Shown: piece after piece, positions 1-8,524 of the stretch
Position numbering within the stretch: position 1 is the first letter of the stretch
How the letters are laid out: each line of letters begins with the position of its first letter
Origin: Bacillus sp. UNC438CL73TsuS30
GTDB lineage: Bacteria; Bacillota; Bacilli; Bacillales; Cytobacillaceae
DNA length: 64,000 nucleotides
Direction of reading: 5' to 3'
Assembly: GCF_000482325.1 (NCBI RefSeq)
Contig: NZ_KI535297.1
Location: 310,001 to 374,000, forward strand
The notes under the pieces: generated by a model
The model's input: only the letters and a program-made list of their open reading frames with translations
What the model was told of the DNA's origin: nothing
The model's database searches: none
Made by a program: the position numbers and the translations under genes

Positions 1-2
1 CA

Positions 3-932
3 CAAATCCGTAAGGAGAAATTAATACTTGATGAACTCCGCCAATATGATTTAAGTGTCCCGCTCGTCAGCGGTGTAAAGCAAGTGATTTCTTATGAGGA
101 AGCATTTGATATTATGTGTAAAGCATTAGCCCCATTGGGTGAAAGTTATGTCAGCATCCTTAACGATTTTAAAGATGGCAGATATATTGATGTTCGTGAA
201 ACACCGGGAAAGCGCTCTGGGGCTTATAATCTTGGCGTGTACGGTGTCCATCCGTTTATCCTGCTGAACCATCAGGATGATTTGGACAGTTTGTTTACCT
301 TAGCCCATGAATGCGGTCACGGTGTTCACAGCCGGTTGAGTTCAGAACATCAGCCGCAAATCACGGCTAGATATAGTATTTTTGTAGCGGAAGTAGCCTC
401 CACTGTTAATGAAGTATTGTTAATTAATTACTTATTAAACAATGAAAAGAATCCCGATCTACGAAAACATTTGCTTAATCATTTTATTGACCAATTTAAG
501 GGTACCTACTTTACCCAGGTGATGTTTGCCGAGTTTGAAATGAGGACGCATGAAATGGCGGAAAAAGGGCAGCCATTAAATGTGGAGGTGTTTAATCAGC
601 TTTATGAAGGATTGTTCCGCGAATATAATGGGGATGAGATTGTGTTTGATGAAGAAGTAAAGTATGGCTGGTCACGGATTCCACATTTTTATCGTCCGTT
701 TTATGTTTACAAATATGCAACGGGATTTGCCTCTGCTATTCATTTAGCAACGAAGATTTTAGAAGGCGACCAAGAAACATTGGATACCTATATCGAGTTT
801 TTAAAGAGCGGCAGCTCCGATTATCCACTGGAATTATTGAAAAAAACCGGAGTGGATTTGACCACTCCATACCCAATCGAAAATTCCTTAAAACGGTTTG
901 GCGAATTAGTGGAGGAGTTTTCAAAGCTATAG
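3..932 (+). CDS. pepF: Oligoendopeptidase F, C-terminal part (5' end outside window)
   Basis: Zinc metallopeptidase of family M3 that cleaves short peptides in the cytoplasm. The reading frame is open from base 3, so the true start lies upstream and only about 309 C-terminal residues are present. Visible signatures are the HECGH zinc-binding and catalytic motif (about base 309) followed by the downstream FVAEVASTVNE segment that supplies the third zinc ligand, plus the helical PepF C-terminus with YGWSRIPHFYRPFYVYKYATG. The frame ends just before a strong terminator. In B. subtilis pepF lies in the mecA-coiA-pepF region not far from yjbC, which fits the next gene. Assignment is firm; partial only because of the window edge. 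Confidence 0.93.
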   Translation, partial: QIRKEKLILDELRQYDLSVPLVSGVKQVISYEEAFDIMCKALAPLGESYVSILNDFKDGRYIDVRETPGKRSGAYNLGVYGVHPFILLNHQDDLDSLFTLAHECGHGVHSRLSSEHQPQITARYSIFVAEVASTVNEVLLINYLLNNEKNPDLRKHLLNHFIDQFKGTYFTQVMFAEFEMRTHEMAEKGQPLNVEVFNQLYEGLFREYNGDEIVFDEEVKYGWSRIPHFYRPFYVYKYATGFASAIHLATKILEGDQETLDTYIEFLKSGSSDYPLELLKKTGVDLTTPYPIENSLKRFGELVEEFSKL

Positions 933-935
933 ACG

Positions 936-983
936 AAACCCCACAACGTTTTTATTTAGTTGGAAACGTTGTGGGGTTTTTTG
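936..983 (+). terminator. Rho-independent terminator after pepF
   Basis: A stem of about 15 bp (ACCCCACAACGTTT pairing with AAACGTTGTGGGGT) is followed by a run of T. It sits immediately after the pepF stop codon. Confidence 0.9.
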
Positions 984-1052
984 TATGAAAATTTTAAATC
1001 AACACATACTTCCATTATTAGAGCATTGAAAACGATTATAAGGAGTACTGTT

Positions 1053-1628
1053 ATGCATTGGTATGAAAAATTAAATCAATATTTTCCCATTGAAGAGATG
1101 AAATCACGAGAACATATGGAAACCTTACTTAAGGAACAATCTAATATTTACCATAAAGATGAAGGTCCGCTTCATGTATTGATGTATGCAGAATTAGAGA
1201 ATTTTCTCTTTATCGATTACCTCTTTGTTTCTAAAGATGCACGGGGCCAAGGGCTTGGCCATAAACTTTTAGAAAAATTGAAACAGAAAGAAAAGCCAAT
1301 TATTCTTGAGGTTGAGCCAGTCAATTATGAAGACAGTGATACTGAAAAAAGGCTGCATTTTTATAAGCGTGAAGGTTTTGAACATGCCACTTCAATTGGT
1401 TATCGAAGAAAGTCCTTAGCGACAGATGAGATAAATCAGATGGAAATCCTCTATTGGGCCCCTAATCAAGAGTCTGAGGAAATGATATTTGAGGCGATGA
1501 AAAAAACATATGATTTAATACATACCTATAAGGATAAACATTTTTATGGTGAATCCTATGAACCGGTCGATGAAGTACTGACATTCAACGAAAATACAGA
1601 AAGCGAAAATATTTTTGACCAACTATAA
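1053..1628 (+). CDS. GNAT-family acetyltransferase, YjbC-like
   Basis: Predicted GNAT N-acetyltransferase of 191 residues. The acetyl-CoA loop is visible as ARGQGLGHKL after the beta-4 segment FLFIDYLFVSKD, and the end of the fold as LHFYKREGFEHA. The sequence resembles B. subtilis YjbC, which there precedes spx; no spx follows here. I chose the ATG at 1053 because AAGGAG lies just upstream. An upstream in-frame ATG at 960 would begin inside the pepF terminator hairpin and is unlikely. The C-terminal 60 residues extend beyond the core fold. The substrate is unknown. It is monocistronic, flanked by terminators on both sides. Confidence 0.82.
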   Translation: MHWYEKLNQYFPIEEMKSREHMETLLKEQSNIYHKDEGPLHVLMYAELENFLFIDYLFVSKDARGQGLGHKLLEKLKQKEKPIILEVEPVNYEDSDTEKRLHFYKREGFEHATSIGYRRKSLATDEINQMEILYWAPNQESEEMIFEAMKKTYDLIHTYKDKHFYGESYEPVDEVLTFNENTESENIFDQL

Positions 1629-1638
1629 TGATGGGTGA

Positions 1639-1681
1639 GGTTAACAGTTTCTTTTCAAATAGACTGTTAACCATTTTTTTT
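1639..1681 (+). terminator. Terminator after the YjbC-like gene
   Basis: GGTTAACAGT pairs perfectly with ACTGTTAACC and is followed by T9. Confidence 0.88.
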
Positions 1682-1698
1682 GCTCAAATCCATAAAAT

Positions 1699-1713
1699 GC
1701 AAATTTATTTTGC
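1699..1713 (+). promoter_or_regulatory. RocR-like enhancer site UAS1
   Basis: Inverted repeat GCAAA-N5-TTTGC. The same arm and spacer pattern recurs at 1742-1756, with centres 43 bp apart, about four helical turns. This matches the type of paired upstream activating sequence used by RocR in Bacillus arginine catabolism. Assignment to RocR is by analogy. Confidence 0.6.
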
Positions 1714-1741
1714 GCAAAAGAAATGATATAATATGATTTGT

Positions 1742-1756
1742 GCAAAGGAATTTTGC
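1742..1756 (+). promoter_or_regulatory. RocR-like enhancer site UAS2
   Basis: Second GCAAA-N5-TTTGC inverted repeat, lying about 50 bp upstream of the sigma-54 -24 element. With UAS1 it forms a phased pair suited to a hexameric sigma-54 activator. Confidence 0.6.
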
Positions 1757-1798
1757 GCTAGAATGATAGAAAATCCATTAATCATGCAAAAAATAAAG

Positions 1799-1816
1799 TT
1801 GGCACAGAACTTGCAC
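1799..1816 (+). promoter_or_regulatory. Sigma-54 (SigL) promoter of rocA-type gene
   Basis: The bases TGGCAC-AGAAC-TTGCA at 1800-1815 match the -24/-12 consensus exactly, with GG and GC separated by 10 bp. The enhancer pair upstream and the P5C dehydrogenase gene downstream both fit nitrogen-catabolic SigL control. The leader to the ATG is about 185 nt and contains only a poor 60-codon frame (1733-1915) that I do not believe is a gene. Confidence 0.88.
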
Positions 1817-2008
1817 TATATCTTTACGGAACAACCAACATGGAGGTTTCCAAATGACATAACATACTGTATTCCAGGTATTATTCAAAATACAAGGTTT
1901 CCTATTCGTAAGTAGCAAAAGAATAGAAGAAGTATGTTATAATTTGTCGGTAGAAGAAATTTCTATATTAAAGTAATAAATTTTTAAAACAGAAAGGAAC
2001 GTGCAAGA

Positions 2009-3640
2009 ATGACTAACGGAATTTTCAAAATCCCAACACCTAAAAATGAGCCTGGTAACACTTATGCTCCAGGTACAAAAGAGCGAGAAACATTAAAAGC
2101 AGAATTAAAACGACAATCTGAAACAGTGGTCGATATCCCTGTGATTATAAATGGTGAAAATATTAAAACAGATACAGTGAAACAAGTAGTTATGCCACAT
2201 GATCATCAACATGTTTTAGCAAACTATTCCCAAGCTGGGGAAGAAGAGCTTCGTGCTGCTGTAGAAGCGGCAATGGCTGCAAAAGAATCATGGGAAAATA
2301 CGCCATGGGAACACCGTGCAGCCATTTTCTTAAAAGCTGCTGATTTAATTTCTGGTCCATACCGTGACGTAATGAATGCTGCTACGATGTTAGGACAGTC
2401 CAAAACTGCTATTCAAGCTGAAATTGATTCTGCACAAGAATTAGTAGATTTCTTACGTTTTGGCGTTGATTATGCAAATCAAATTTATCAAATTCAACCT
2501 GAAAGTATGAAGAATGTTTGGAATCGTTTAGATTACCGTGCATTAGATGGTTTTGTATTGGCTATTTCTCCATTTAACTTCACAGCAATTGGCGGGAACT
2601 TACCATCAGCTCCTGCAATGATGGGGAACGTAGTCGTTTGGAAACCAGCAACAACTTCTATTCTAGCAAACTACTACTTTATTCGTATCTTAGAAGAAGC
2701 AGGATTACCAAAAGGCGTCATTAACTTTGTACCTTCTCGTGGTTCACAAGTATCAGAAGTAGTATTAACAGACCCTCGTATGGCTGGATTCCACTTTACT
2801 GGATCAACAAGCACGTTCCAAACTATTTGGAAAACAGTGGGAGAAAATATTACAAACTATAAATCTTATCCTCGTTTAGTTGGGGAAACTGGTGGTAAAG
2901 ACTTTGTATTTGCTCACGAAACAGCACAAGCAGATAAAGTAGTAGCAAATCTTGTTCGTGGTGCGTTTGAATACCAAGGCCAAAAATGTTCTGCTGCTTC
3001 TCGCGCTTACATTCCAGCTAGCATGTGGGAAGAAGTAAAAGCTGGTTTATTGGAAGAAACTGCGAAGCTTAAAGTAGGCGATGTTCGTGACTTTACAAAC
3101 TTCATGGGTGCAGTAATTGATAAACCTGCTTTTGAATCCATTACAGGTTATATCGACTATGCAGCAGCTTCTGAAGAAGCAGAAATTATTGCTGGTGGTA
3201 CTTATGATGATTCTGTTGGATATTTCGTTCAACCGACAATCATTGTGACAACGAATCCAAATTTCAAAACAATGGTAGAAGAAATTTTTGGACCAGTATT
3301 AACAATCTATGTATATGAAAATGATAAATTAGAAGAAACATTGGATGCGGCGGATACAGCGTCTATGTATGCCTTAACAGGTGCTATTTTCGCACAGGAC
3401 CGCCAAGCAATTGCTCACTTAGAACGCCGTTTATCTGGTGCTGCTGGTAACTTCTATATCAATGATAAACCAACTGGTGCGATGATTAATCAACAGCCAT
3501 TTGGTGGTTCTCGTGGTTCTGGTACAAACGATAAAGCAGGTTCTGTCTTTAACATGATTCGTTGGACTAGTCCTCGTGTTATCAAAGAAAATTTTGCTCC
3601 AACAGCAGAAATTGCCTATCCATTTATGGATGCAGAATAA
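2009..3640 (+). CDS. rocA: L-glutamate gamma-semialdehyde (1-pyrroline-5-carboxylate) dehydrogenase
   Basis: NAD-dependent aldehyde dehydrogenase oxidising glutamate semialdehyde to glutamate, the last step of proline and arginine degradation. At 543 residues with a PTPKNEP...YAPGTKER N-terminus it resembles the longer ALDH4A1-type enzyme rather than the roughly 515-residue RocA/YcgN of B. subtilis. The catalytic Glu is seen in LVGETGGK and the nucleophilic Cys in GQKCSAASR. The start has the SD GAAAGGAA seven to ten bases upstream. Transcription is expected from the sigma-54 promoter at 1799-1816. No rocD, rocF or proline dehydrogenase gene is adjacent, so the partner steps must lie elsewhere. 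The symbol is by function; pruA would be an alternative name. Confidence 0.88.
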   Translation: MTNGIFKIPTPKNEPGNTYAPGTKERETLKAELKRQSETVVDIPVIINGENIKTDTVKQVVMPHDHQHVLANYSQAGEEELRAAVEAAMAAKESWENTPWEHRAAIFLKAADLISGPYRDVMNAATMLGQSKTAIQAEIDSAQELVDFLRFGVDYANQIYQIQPESMKNVWNRLDYRALDGFVLAISPFNFTAIGGNLPSAPAMMGNVVVWKPATTSILANYYFIRILEEAGLPKGVINFVPSRGSQVSEVVLTDPRMAGFHFTGSTSTFQTIWKTVGENITNYKSYPRLVGETGGKDFVFAHETAQADKVVANLVRGAFEYQGQKCSAASRAYIPASMWEEVKAGLLEETAKLKVGDVRDFTNFMGAVIDKPAFESITGYIDYAAASEEAEIIAGGTYDDSVGYFVQPTIIVTTNPNFKTMVEEIFGPVLTIYVYENDKLEETLDAADTASMYALTGAIFAQDRQAIAHLERRLSGAAGNFYINDKPTGAMINQQPFGGSRGSGTNDKAGSVFNMIRWTSPRVIKENFAPTAEIAYPFMDAE

Positions 3641-3654
3641 TTTAAATGATCGAT

Positions 3655-3696
3655 AAAAAATCCTCTTACCGTTTGAGCGGTAGGAGGATTTTTTTG
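3655..3696 (+). terminator. Bidirectional terminator between convergent genes
   Basis: CCTCTTACCG pairs with CGGTAGGAGG (one wobble), flanked by A6 on the left and T7 on the right, so it can serve both rocA and the convergent AEC carrier gene. Confidence 0.85.
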
Positions 3697-4638
3697 TTAA
3701 TATACACCAATTAAGTTGATTAAAAAGATCATGAGCGGAATCGTAGATAAAGAAATAATCGTCGATATGATAGTTGTCAGTGCACCCATTTCTTCGTCTG
3801 CAGAATATTTGGCAAATAGAATGGAAGCAAGGGTTAAGGTAGGCATCATCGACTGAATCAGAAGCGTTTGAATAATCTTTGGATTCAACTCGAAAAAATG
3901 GATAAATAAAGCAACTGAAAAAGGTAAAAGGATTAGTTTAACCATTAAAGGGATCCACAAATGGTGCCCTTTTTCCCGTACCTTTCCACGCTGAAGTGTC
4001 ATGATTAGCATTCCAATATAAAACATTGCCAGCGGTGTTGCCAGGCCAGCTAGCTGTTCAGACTGGTGAACAAAAAATGCTGGGGGCTTAACATTAAAAT
4101 AAGCAACAACTAAACCAACTACAATGGCAGCAGTAGGCATATTTAGCATTGATTTTAATGTTTGTAGAGCAAATTTTCTATTTTTCTGCAGCATGATGAC
4201 CCCGACTGTCCAAATCGTAAAATCCACTCCGGCATCAAATATGGCGGCATACAAAGCTGCTTCTGGGCCAATCAAGGTGGCGCATAACGGAATTCCGATA
4301 AATCCGGTATTGCCAAGTCCGGACATTAAGGCAATCTCTCGTTTTTTTGTTGAATCTCCTTGGAAAGTAATCGATAGAATCCATCCAAGGGCAATTCCGA
4401 GTAGATTAATGAATATCGATAAACAAAAAACAATGAGCATTGATTTAAAAATTCCTGCATTCAAATCCACTTTAAAAATGCTGGAAAGTATCATGCAAGG
4501 CATGGCGATATTAACGATTAAATTTATAAACATCTTCCTTGTTTCGTCATTAAAGGAAAATGTTTTAGATAGAAGGACGCCTATTAAAATCAAAAAGGTA
4601 ATATTTAATATTGATTGAAAGACGACTGAAAATTCCAT
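3697..4638 (-). CDS. AEC-family transporter (auxin efflux carrier / YwkB-MdcF type)
   Basis: Integral membrane protein of 313 residues with about ten hydrophobic helices and the internal twofold layout of the AEC family: N-terminal VFQSILNITFLILIGVLL, central GLGNTGFIGIPLCATLIG, C-terminal MMPTLTLASILFAKYSAD. Family members export organic acids or amino acids, but the substrate is not readable here. The start is set at the ATG at 4638 preceded by GGAG rather than the upstream GTG. It lies 46 bp after a YesM/YesN-type sensor-regulator pair on the same strand and may be part of, or controlled by, that system. Confidence 0.82.
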   Translation of the reverse strand: MEFSVVFQSILNITFLILIGVLLSKTFSFNDETRKMFINLIVNIAMPCMILSSIFKVDLNAGIFKSMLIVFCLSIFINLLGIALGWILSITFQGDSTKKREIALMSGLGNTGFIGIPLCATLIGPEAALYAAIFDAGVDFTIWTVGVIMLQKNRKFALQTLKSMLNMPTAAIVVGLVVAYFNVKPPAFFVHQSEQLAGLATPLAMFYIGMLIMTLQRGKVREKGHHLWIPLMVKLILLPFSVALFIHFFELNPKIIQTLLIQSMMPTLTLASILFAKYSADEEMGALTTIISTIISLSTIPLMIFLINLIGVY

Positions 4639-4684
4639 ACGACCACTCCAATCCACAGGACAATCTTTACATGTAAAATTTTGA

Positions 4685-6445
4685 TTACTTCGGAATCGTT
4701 AGATGAACAACTGTTCCCCAATTCTTTTTACTTTTGATGATAATTCCATAAGGTTCCCCATATGTTACTTTTAGCCTTCTATGTGTGTTGACCAACCCGA
4801 TATGTTTTGACTGTTCTTGATTCGAGTTTAATCTTGAACGAATTTCTTCTAGTTTTTGAGGAGAAATACCATCTCCATTATCAATCACAGATATTTTTAA
4901 TAATGTTGAAGATACTCTAATCTTTATTTTAATCAAGCAATTCCTATCTTCACTTATTCCATGTGAAAGACTGTTTTCAAGTAAAGGCTGTAAGATTAAC
5001 TTTATGACGTGATATTTTAGGTCTTCTTCATGATAATCCCAGATTACTTCAAACTTATCTTTAAATCGCATTTTTTGTATTTTAATATAACTATTAGTAT
5101 ACGTAATTTCCTCTTTTAAATGGACCATTTTATTTTCACCATCTAAAGAGTACCTTAATATATCTGCCAAATTTTCAACCATCTCATTTAGTTCGTTCGG
5201 TCTGCCTGTTAAACGAATGGCTTTCCAATTAAGCGTTTCCAATGTATTAAATAAAAAGTGCGGGTTGAGCTGCGATTGTAAGGCTGCAAATTCCATTGCT
5301 TGGGCTTTATATTTTCTCTCTGACAGCTGTACTTTTAAATAATTGTGTTCCATGAAATTTTTCAAGATGGTATGAATGATATAGCTATATACGTTTTTTT
5401 TCCCCTTTGATGGAACTGGGGGTAATGGCTGCCCGGCTTCTGCGACCTGTAGAATCGTAATGATCGTTTTCATGTCTTGATAATTCTTTCTTGTTAAATA
5501 ATAAGCAAGAACAGTACCGCTGATGATAGAAATGATTAATAAAAGGATTGTTATTTTGCTTAATTTAATTGGTACCTGATATAAATCAGATTTGGGTGTA
5601 ATGGAAATATAGGTCCAGCCGTATTTGTCTGAAAAAATTTTGGTTACGATATAAGAATCTTTCCCGAATTTAATAGAAAAAGAGGATTTTTGTTGTGAAA
5701 TCAATTTTTCGTTATCTATATCCTTTAATTTGTTTTCATGGTTTTTAAAGATAATCTTGCCGTTCTTATCAATCACTAAAAAGACTTGCCCGTTTGTAGT
5801 GGAAAGACTGTTAAGATGTTTCTCGATATAATCTGAATTGATATTTAAGACAATGACCCCGTCATTTTCCCCTGTGATCCTACGAAACATCGTGATCAAA
5901 TTCACATTTTCTTCTGGAAAACCCGGATATTGTTTGGTGATGGTTCTAGCTTCAGCCCATATGTTTCCTTTGTTTGGATGGAGCTTGAAAGTATTAAACC
6001 AATTTCGATCATAAAAGTCGTTTAAACTTACCAATCCTCCAGTGGTAGAGGTAAGGAACTGACCCTTACCATTATTTAAATATAGATAAATGGAATCAAT
6101 ATAAGGTCTTGCTATATTTGGTGAGTCAATAAAATTTTTTAATGAGGCCAAATTCCTGCTATCGTTTCTATCTAAATAATCTTTATTAAGCATTTTTTTA
6201 AAATTTATAAACTGGGTAGCACTTGCTACAACATACAAGTTTAAAGAATCTAATTCATTAAAAATAAGCTCCATATTTTCCTTTGTTTGTTTCAAAACAT
6301 TTAAGTTATCCTCATTAATTCTATTAGTAACGTATTGCTGGATAAGAATTGTCGAAAGTGATCCAAGTACCACTAAAGGAATCAGCATTGGAATGACAAA
6401 GGTTGTTAAATTTTTGATAAAAAAGGCATGATAAATCTTTTTCAT
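4685..6445 (-). CDS. YesM-type sensor histidine kinase
   Basis: Membrane histidine kinase of 586 residues. A first membrane helix near residues 12-35 and a second near 295-318 enclose a long extracellular sensing region of Cache type. The cytoplasmic part has the His_kinase dimerisation box LNPHFLFNTLETLNWK with the phospho-accepting His, then a HATPase with N-box LILQPLLENSLSHG and G-box DNGDGIS. This arrangement is typical of YesM/LytS kinases that sense sugars, peptides or organic acids. Its start codon overlaps the stop of the response regulator by 4 bp, so the two are translationally coupled. The ligand is unknown; the divergent peptide importer or adjacent AEC carrier are candidate targets. 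Confidence 0.88.
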   Translation of the reverse strand: MKKIYHAFFIKNLTTFVIPMLIPLVVLGSLSTILIQQYVTNRINEDNLNVLKQTKENMELIFNELDSLNLYVVASATQFINFKKMLNKDYLDRNDSRNLASLKNFIDSPNIARPYIDSIYLYLNNGKGQFLTSTTGGLVSLNDFYDRNWFNTFKLHPNKGNIWAEARTITKQYPGFPEENVNLITMFRRITGENDGVIVLNINSDYIEKHLNSLSTTNGQVFLVIDKNGKIIFKNHENKLKDIDNEKLISQQKSSFSIKFGKDSYIVTKIFSDKYGWTYISITPKSDLYQVPIKLSKITILLLIISIISGTVLAYYLTRKNYQDMKTIITILQVAEAGQPLPPVPSKGKKNVYSYIIHTILKNFMEHNYLKVQLSERKYKAQAMEFAALQSQLNPHFLFNTLETLNWKAIRLTGRPNELNEMVENLADILRYSLDGENKMVHLKEEITYTNSYIKIQKMRFKDKFEVIWDYHEEDLKYHVIKLILQPLLENSLSHGISEDRNCLIKIKIRVSSTLLKISVIDNGDGISPQKLEEIRSRLNSNQEQSKHIGLVNTHRRLKVTYGEPYGIIIKSKKNWGTVVHLTIPK

Positions 6446-7206
6446 ATAGATCCCTTCATAAATTCACGAGGACTTTTTCCAAAGTACTTCCGAAAGGTTC
6501 GTGTAAAGTTTTTAGAGTTACTATAGCCTACTGCTTCGCTAATTTCATAAATCTTATGGTTCATTTCTTTTATTAATTCTGCAGCCTTTTTCATTTTGAC
6601 ACCTACAACAAAATCCGAAAAGTTTTCCCCAGTTTTATCCTTAAAATATTTACTTATATAGTTTGGGTTCATATGTACCATTTGGGATGCCCCTTCAAGT
6701 GTGGCATCATGGAAGTTTTCCCATACATAATTTTTTATCTTCGCAATGATTTTGTCTGACTCATACGTTTCTTCTGTTTGGTTGACGGAGCGATCAGTGA
6801 TAATGGGCATAGAGGATACTGTTTGTTTTTCTTTATCTAGTTCTCCTTTTATCATTGTAAATACATTTACCAGTTCATTATATTTTGTTGGTTTAAGGAT
6901 ATAGTTTTTTACACCAAAGTTAAGTGCTGCCTGAGCATATTCAAATTCTTTATACCCGCTCAAAAAGATAATTTTAATCGGTGACTTTTGGTAATAGAGC
7001 TCTTTAGCCATATCAATACCGGACATAATGGGCATTCGAATATCGGAAAGTATCACGTCAACGGTATGCTCAGATAGATATTGTATTACTTCCAAACCAT
7101 TGGAAACTTGAGAAACTACTTCGAAACCGATTTCATTCCAAGGAAAATAATGGCTTAATCCATTTCGAATTTCTAATTCGTCGTCTGCTATTAAAAGCTT
7201 GTACAT
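6442..7206 (-). CDS. YesN-type response regulator with AraC DNA-binding domain
   Basis: Response regulator of 254 residues, first gene of the pair with the YesM-type kinase. The receiver domain spans about residues 1-125, with acidic DDE near the N-terminus, the phospho-Asp in ILSDIRMP and the Lys in YILKPTKY. The C-terminal about 100 residues form two AraC-type helix-turn-helices (ASQMVHMNPNYISKYFKDKTG and EISEAVGYSNSKNFTRTFRKYFG). It is shorter than most YesN proteins, with only a brief linker. An SD (AAGGATG) precedes the ATG. The regulator is divergent from the oligopeptide ABC operon across a 315-bp intergenic region, where it may bind. Confidence 0.88.
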   Translation of the reverse strand: MYKLLIADDELEIRNGLSHYFPWNEIGFEVVSQVSNGLEVIQYLSEHTVDVILSDIRMPIMSGIDMAKELYYQKSPIKIIFLSGYKEFEYAQAALNFGVKNYILKPTKYNELVNVFTMIKGELDKEKQTVSSMPIITDRSVNQTEETYESDKIIAKIKNYVWENFHDATLEGASQMVHMNPNYISKYFKDKTGENFSDFVVGVKMKKAAELIKEMNHKIYEISEAVGYSNSKNFTRTFRKYFGKSPREFMKGSI

Positions 7207-7521
7207 AAAATAGACATCCTTTAAAAACTATTTTAATTTTCACTCTATTTAGTATATGACTTAATTTTTTCAATGTCTATAAAACAAACATTGAACATTT
7301 AATGACACCATTACAAAGAAATGATACTTTTTTAATTCCTAACTACTAAACTTGTCAATTAATGATACCAAATATGAAACGTTGTACCTTTTATTACCTA
7401 TTTGTTTGCTGTTAAATAAGAATTATAGTTTTTCTTTAAAAGAAAGTCAGCGCTTTAATTTTCTTAATATTTCGTATTTTTAGAACGTTTAACGTTAGCT
7501 AAAAAAGCAAGGGGTGAAAAA
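7207..7521 (+). promoter_or_regulatory. Divergent intergenic region between YesN-type regulator and peptide ABC operon
   Basis: A 315-bp AT-rich gap without a convincing ORF. It should carry promoters for both directions. I find no sigma-54 -24/-12 element in it, despite the sigma-54 activator encoded at the end of the downstream cluster. It contains the bases TTTCGTATTTTTAGA at 7470-7484, repeated elsewhere in the cluster, followed by two AACGTT palindromes (7484-7496). Confidence 0.5.
7470..7484 (+). repeat. Shared 15-bp motif, copy 1
   Basis: TTTCGTATTTTTAGA, identical to 14511-14525 in front of the sigma-54 activator gene and matched over its first 11 bases at 15974-15984 in front of the YtcJ-like gene. 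Its recurrence upstream of three transcription units of one functional cluster suggests a common operator or leader element. Confidence 0.4.
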
Positions 7522-8511
7522 GTGACAAATCTATTAGAAGTAGAGGAATTGCAAACAGCCTTTCAATCTGACCGAAAGGAAGTGATTTCTGTAGACAATG
7601 TCAGCTTTACGCTGAAGCCGGGAGAAACCATTGGTATTGTTGGAGAATCCGGTTGTGGAAAGAGTGTAACTTCTTTATCCATAATGCGTTTACTAGGAAA
7701 AAGCGGTCGAATTAAAAATGGGAAAATCAAATTTGAAGATTTTGATCTTGTTCAATTACAAGAGGAGAAACTGCGGAACATTAGAGGGAATGAAATTTCA
7801 ATGATTTTCCAAGAGCCGATGACTTCTCTTAATCCTGTATTTACGATTGGGAACCAAATGATGGAAGGAATTAAGCTGCATTTGAAATTGAATAAAAAAG
7901 AAGCGAGGGAATATTCAATTGAAATGTTGAAAAGGGTTGGAATTCCCCGGGCGGATACGATTTTGGACGAATATCCCCATGCTTTATCTGGGGGGATGCG
8001 ACAACGGGTGATGATTGCGATGGCCCTTTCCTGTAAACCAAAGCTTTTGATTGCTGATGAACCCACAACGGCATTAGATGTGACCATTCAAGCACAAATC
8101 TTGGAGCTAATGAAAAAATTAAGGGATGAATCAGGTACTGCCATTATGTTAATCACACATGATTTGGGTGTCATTGCGGAAATGGCGGATAAAGTCATTG
8201 TCATGTATGCGGGTCAAGTGGTCGAGGAAGCGGATGTTTATACTTTATTTGATAATCCGAAGCATCCCTATACAAAAGGATTAATTGCATCCATTCCACA
8301 TCTTGAGTATGAAGACAATGAGAGACTTGAAGCGATCCCTGGTATTGTGCCATCGCTTCAGCATATGCCGGAAGGATGCAGGTTTCATGCCCGATGTGCG
8401 CTTGCCATTGACCGTTGTAAACAAGAAAAGCCCCCTTTGTTTTCAGCAGGAAAAGGTCATAAAGCTCGCTGCTGGCTGATTGGGTCAGATGAAAAGATTG
8501 TAAACGGTTGA
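7522..8511 (+). CDS. Oligopeptide ABC importer ATP-binding protein (OppD/DppD type)
   Basis: ATPase subunit of 329 residues. Walker A GESGCGKS, signature LSGGMRQRV, Walker B LLIADEPTTALD and the H-loop LITHDLG are all intact. The C-terminal oligopeptide/dipeptide extension carries cysteines (GCRFHARCALAIDRC) typical of OppD/DppD proteins with an iron-sulfur cluster. It starts at GTG with AAGGGG upstream. First gene of a tight operon D-F-B-C-A, a gene order with the ATPases leading, which is common in Firmicute dpp-like clusters. The ATPases power uptake of peptides bound by the lipoprotein encoded at 11521. Confidence 0.9.
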   Translation: MTNLLEVEELQTAFQSDRKEVISVDNVSFTLKPGETIGIVGESGCGKSVTSLSIMRLLGKSGRIKNGKIKFEDFDLVQLQEEKLRNIRGNEISMIFQEPMTSLNPVFTIGNQMMEGIKLHLKLNKKEAREYSIEMLKRVGIPRADTILDEYPHALSGGMRQRVMIAMALSCKPKLLIADEPTTALDVTIQAQILELMKKLRDESGTAIMLITHDLGVIAEMADKVIVMYAGQVVEEADVYTLFDNPKHPYTKGLIASIPHLEYEDNERLEAIPGIVPSLQHMPEGCRFHARCALAIDRCKQEKPPLFSAGKGHKARCWLIGSDEKIVNG

Positions 8512-8524
8512 AGGGAGGAAGTCC

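Noticed and set aside
960..1052. Upstream extension of the acetyltransferase frame to 960
   Set aside because: The extension begins inside the pepF terminator hairpin and has no SD; the ATG at 1053 has AAGGAG.
1733..1915. 60-codon frame starting beside the -10-like TATAAT
   Set aside because: It covers the RocR-like UAS2 and the sigma-54 promoter, has no SD and no protein-like composition.
7370..7400. cre-like word TGAAACGTTGTACC in front of the importer operon
   Set aside because: It lacks one base of the cre spacing (TGWAANCG), so CcpA control is not supported.
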